Source: UBA7662 sp036787895
GTDB taxonomy: Bacteria; Bacteroidota; Bacteroidia; UBA7662
Assembly (NCBI GenBank): GCA_036787895.1
Contig: DAIQOK010000003.1
Location: 62,001 to 126,000 of the forward strand
Direction: 5' to 3'
DNA length: 64,000 nucleotides
Below the pieces are notes generated by a model. The model had not been told where the DNA came from and did no database searches. It saw nothing but the letters and a program-made list of their open reading frames with translations. The position numbers and the translations under genes are program-made. Each line of letters starts with the position of its first letter. The stretch's first letter is position 1. Below are positions 62,105-64,000 of this stretch, one piece after another.

Positions 62105-63521
62105 TAGTCGCCTCCGTGAAAAACTTCAGCGCATCCCAACCGCCTTCACGACCCACACCCGAGGCTTTGGCGCCTCCAAAAGGCGTACGTAAATCGCGGA
62201 GCAACCAGCAATTCACCCAGACAATGCCAAACTTGAGGGCAGACGACATGCGTTGACTGCGACTCAGGTTCTCCGTCCAGAGTTGTGCGGCCAGTCCGTA
62301 TACTGTATCATTCGCCATGGCCAGGGCTTCAGCTTCCGTATCAAAAGGAATCAGCGTAACCACAGGGCCGAAAATTTCTTCCTGGTTGGTGCGGCAGCTG
62401 TTGGGTAGATTTTCGAAGACAGTCGGCTCGATAAACCAACCCTTTTCGCATCTCCCCGAAACTTTAACCGCCTTACCCCCAGTGAGCAGTTTGCCACCTT
62501 CCTCCTGGGCAAGTTGGATATAACTTAGCACTTTTTCAAAATGTGGCTGACTCACTATCGCCCCCAAATCGGGATTGGTGATAGGGTCATCTACCGTAAG
62601 CGCTTTCACTTTAGCGACAAAATCACTGCGGAAACGCTCGTAAATAGATCTTTCGATCAACAAACGGGAGCCACAGAGACATATTTCGCCTTGGTTGGTG
62701 AAAGAAGAACGTACGGCCGAGTTCAGCGCCTTGTCGTAATCGGCATCGGCGAAAATGATGTTGGGGTTTTTACCGCCCAGCTCCAGCGACAACTTTTTAA
62801 ACATTGGCGCAGCTGTACGGGCAATGGTAGCGCCGGTGAGTGTGCCGCCGGTAAACGAAATGGCAGGGATATCGGGATGTTCGCTCATCGCCTGACCCAC
62901 TTTGGGGCCCAGACCAAAAACGATATTCAGCACCCCGGCCGGAAAACCCGCTTCAATGCACAATTCGCATAACAAATAGGCTGTTGCCGGGGTGATTTCG
63001 GAAGGTTTGGCTACCACCGTATTGCCGGCAGCCAGGGCAGGCGCAATTTTCCAGCTGAAGAGGTATAAGGGTAAATTCCACGGTGATATACAGCCTACTA
63101 CGCCTATGGGTTGGCGCAAGGTATAGTTGATAGCAGCACCGTCGGTATGATGCGATTCGCTGGCAAAATGTTGGATGGCCGTGGCGAAAAAGCGGAAATT
63201 ATCGACTGCCCGGGGAATATCCATGCGTGTAGCCAAGGCGACCGGTTTGCCCTGGTCGCGGCTTTCGGCGGCGGCGAGTTTGTCGAGATCACGTTCGATT
63301 AAGTCGGCGAGGCGGTTCAACAAACGGGCTCTTTCACCCACCGGGGTTTTTGCCCAGGCTGGGAAGGCTGCTTTGGCGGATATTGTTGCAGCTGCAACAT
63401 CTTCGGCGCCTGAATCTGGCAAACGGCCATATACCTGAGCTGTAGCCGGTTCATAATTATCCAGCCAACTACCGCTGAGGGCGGGTTGGAGTTGGCCGTT
63501 GATGTAGTTGAGGATTTCCAT
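62085..63521 (-). CDS. 2-aminomuconic-semialdehyde dehydrogenase (ALDH8-like)
   Basis: A 478-residue NAD-dependent aldehyde dehydrogenase: PWNLPLYLFSWKIAPALAAGNTVVAKPSE (cofactor), E247 in LSLELGGKNP, and nucleophile C281 in NQGEICLCGSR. The QGEICLC form, the start (NYINGQLQPALSGSWLDNYEPATAQVYGRLPDSG) and the end (FGGAKASGVGREGGWDALKFFTE) match the ALDH8/aminomuconate-semialdehyde group. It would oxidise 2-aminomuconate semialdehyde in the kynurenine meta-cleavage route, next to the deaminase-like RidA and near TDO. ACMSD and HAAO genes were not seen in the window. Confidence 0.85.
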   Translation of the reverse strand: MEILNYINGQLQPALSGSWLDNYEPATAQVYGRLPDSGAEDVAAATISAKAAFPAWAKTPVGERARLLNRLADLIERDLDKLAAAESRDQGKPVALATRMDIPRAVDNFRFFATAIQHFASESHHTDGAAINYTLRQPIGVVGCISPWNLPLYLFSWKIAPALAAGNTVVAKPSEITPATAYLLCELCIEAGFPAGVLNIVFGLGPKVGQAMSEHPDIPAISFTGGTLTGATIARTAAPMFKKLSLELGGKNPNIIFADADYDKALNSAVRSSFTNQGEICLCGSRLLIERSIYERFRSDFVAKVKALTVDDPITNPDLGAIVSQPHFEKVLSYIQLAQEEGGKLLTGGKAVKVSGRCEKGWFIEPTVFENLPNSCRTNQEEIFGPVVTLIPFDTEAEALAMANDTVYGLAAQLWTENLSRSQRMSSALKFGIVWVNCWLLRDLRTPFGGAKASGVGREGGWDALKFFTEATNVCIRY

Positions 63522-63548
63522 AAAAACGCCAGATTTCTGGTGAATTAA

Positions 63549-63911
63549 TTAATCTAAAAGTAAAAAAGTGGTTTTCTCCTGGTCAATTTCCAATAAAAAA
63601 TGAGGCATTACAGATAATCTATGAATTAACCCAATATGTTTTTTGAGTAATTCCAATAACGTTTTATGACTTGTATTTCCTGAATTAATCTTCACCAATT
63701 GCTTTGGAGATTTCTTGAGCAAATGTTGATTTTTAAAATCGGCATCTTTCGATATTAAAATCAAACCATGGATATCTGCATAAGCAGAAATCATTTCATC
63801 TTTCGTAAAGTAGCCGTCAAGTATATTATTTACATGTGTTGCTTCAAATCCCTGGATGTTTAACCATTTAACCAGCCTAAGGGATATAGGCACGTCACAT
63901 AAAAATTTCAC
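63549..63911 (-). CDS. DUF5615 PIN-like toxin-type protein
   Basis: 120 residues. Start is GTG at 63911, overlapping the stop of the upstream DUF433 gene (GTGA). Features of DUF5615/Mut7-C-like PIN-fold proteins: MKFLCDVPISLRLVKWL (first Asp), ATHVNNI, KDEMISAYADIHGLILISKDADF with the pair of acidic residues. With DUF433 it makes a frequent toxin-antitoxin-like pair in bacteria. Upstream is the cut DUF433 gene; downstream 27 bases separate it from the ALDH gene. Confidence 0.8.
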   Translation of the reverse strand: MKFLCDVPISLRLVKWLNIQGFEATHVNNILDGYFTKDEMISAYADIHGLILISKDADFKNQHLLKKSPKQLVKINSGNTSHKTLLELLKKHIGLIHRLSVMPHFLLEIDQEKTTFLLLD

Positions 63912-64000
63912 GCGACCTCTTGGGTAGTTTGACCAGAAACAGAAAGTTGTGCATAGTACAATGCGGCTTTAATGTCATCTGGCTCCAATTCAGGATGCTC
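63908..64000 (-). CDS. DUF433 family protein, 5' truncated by window edge
   Basis: The last 30 codons of an ORF continuing beyond the window: EHPELEPDDIKAALYYAQLS then VSGQTTQEVA and TGA at 63910-63908. The pattern hPxLxxDDIxAALxYA is typical of DUF433 C-termini. DUF433 proteins are small HTH-like antitoxin partners of DUF5615. The stop overlaps the partner start by 2-4 bases. Confidence 0.78.
   Translation of the reverse strand, partial: EHPELEPDDIKAALYYAQLSVSGQTTQEVA

Noticed and set aside
1..64000. CRISPR array, tRNA, rRNA or prophage
   Set aside because: No regularly spaced short repeats with unique spacers, no tRNA or rRNA signatures, and no integrase, transposase or phage structural genes were seen. 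The only regular repeats are the ~250-bp tandem units.

Overview
The window looks like a chromosomal segment of a draft or metagenome-assembled genome from Bacteroidota, probably the Saprospiria/Chitinophagia side. That placement is inferred from family content: DUF3857/transglutaminase proteins, a DUF5686 carboxypeptidase-like-domain outer-membrane protein, a head-GIN lipoprotein, a YwqK/MORN-repeat protein, a CpcT/CpeT-like protein, many lipobox signal peptides, and Bacteroidota -7 promoter boxes of the TAnnTTTG type. A run of exactly 100 N (59975-60074) is a scaffold gap inside a tandem repeat. I saw no tRNA, rRNA, CRISPR array, prophage or insertion sequence.

Layout. 1-4334: end of an RND efflux adaptor and its pump. 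4335-5352: a structured RNA element, then a head-GIN lipoprotein. 5380-8475 (minus): hydrolase, porin-like barrel and lipocalin-like lipoprotein. 8606-14399 (minus): tight four-gene operon of hybrid kinase, barrel protein, S41 protease and helical-repeat protein. 14496-20786 (minus): a small lipoprotein and a five-gene acyl-metabolism operon (SDR, KASIII-like, hydrolase, Na+ symporter, acyl-CoA ligase). 21231-26354: small proteins, a second copy of the RNA element, and a convergent NtrC-type regulator/hybrid kinase pair. 26398-31286 (minus): metH-metF behind a SAM-I riboswitch with a clear promoter and terminator. 31495-43104: methyltransferase, esterase, an operon of two DUF3857 proteins and a giant YwqK-repeat protein, a CoA-transferase, tpx and a CpcT-like protein. 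43499-46885: nrdB-nrdA. 47027-52557: outer-membrane proteins, a RecD-like helicase and a DUF5686 protein. 52624-54548: NhaD antiporter and rfbC. 54649-56727: sulfur module of an SQR-like flavoprotein with an in-frame stop, a DsrC/TusE-like protein and a DsrE-like protein. 56820-63521: tryptophan dioxygenase, WYL regulator, aminomuconate deaminase-like RidA and aminomuconate-semialdehyde dehydrogenase, interleaved with a roughly 250-bp tandem repeat and a CDF transporter. 63549-64000: a DUF5615/DUF433 pair cut by the window edge.

Most notable: (1) two copies of an undescribed-looking RNA element whose stem bases differ at five of nine pairs while pairing and an 8-nt loop are kept; (2) a KASIII-like enzyme that keeps the catalytic Cys but has Thr and Tyr at the His and Asn positions, inside a self-contained acyl operon with a cluster of AAGTCG/CGACTT boxes upstream; (3) a single in-frame TAA in an otherwise intact SQR-like gene; (4) a SAM-I riboswitch with a possible alternative partner for its P1 strand; (5) a 27-residue membrane protein gene with its own terminator. 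All functional calls rest on reading the sequence and remembered family features; no database search was run.
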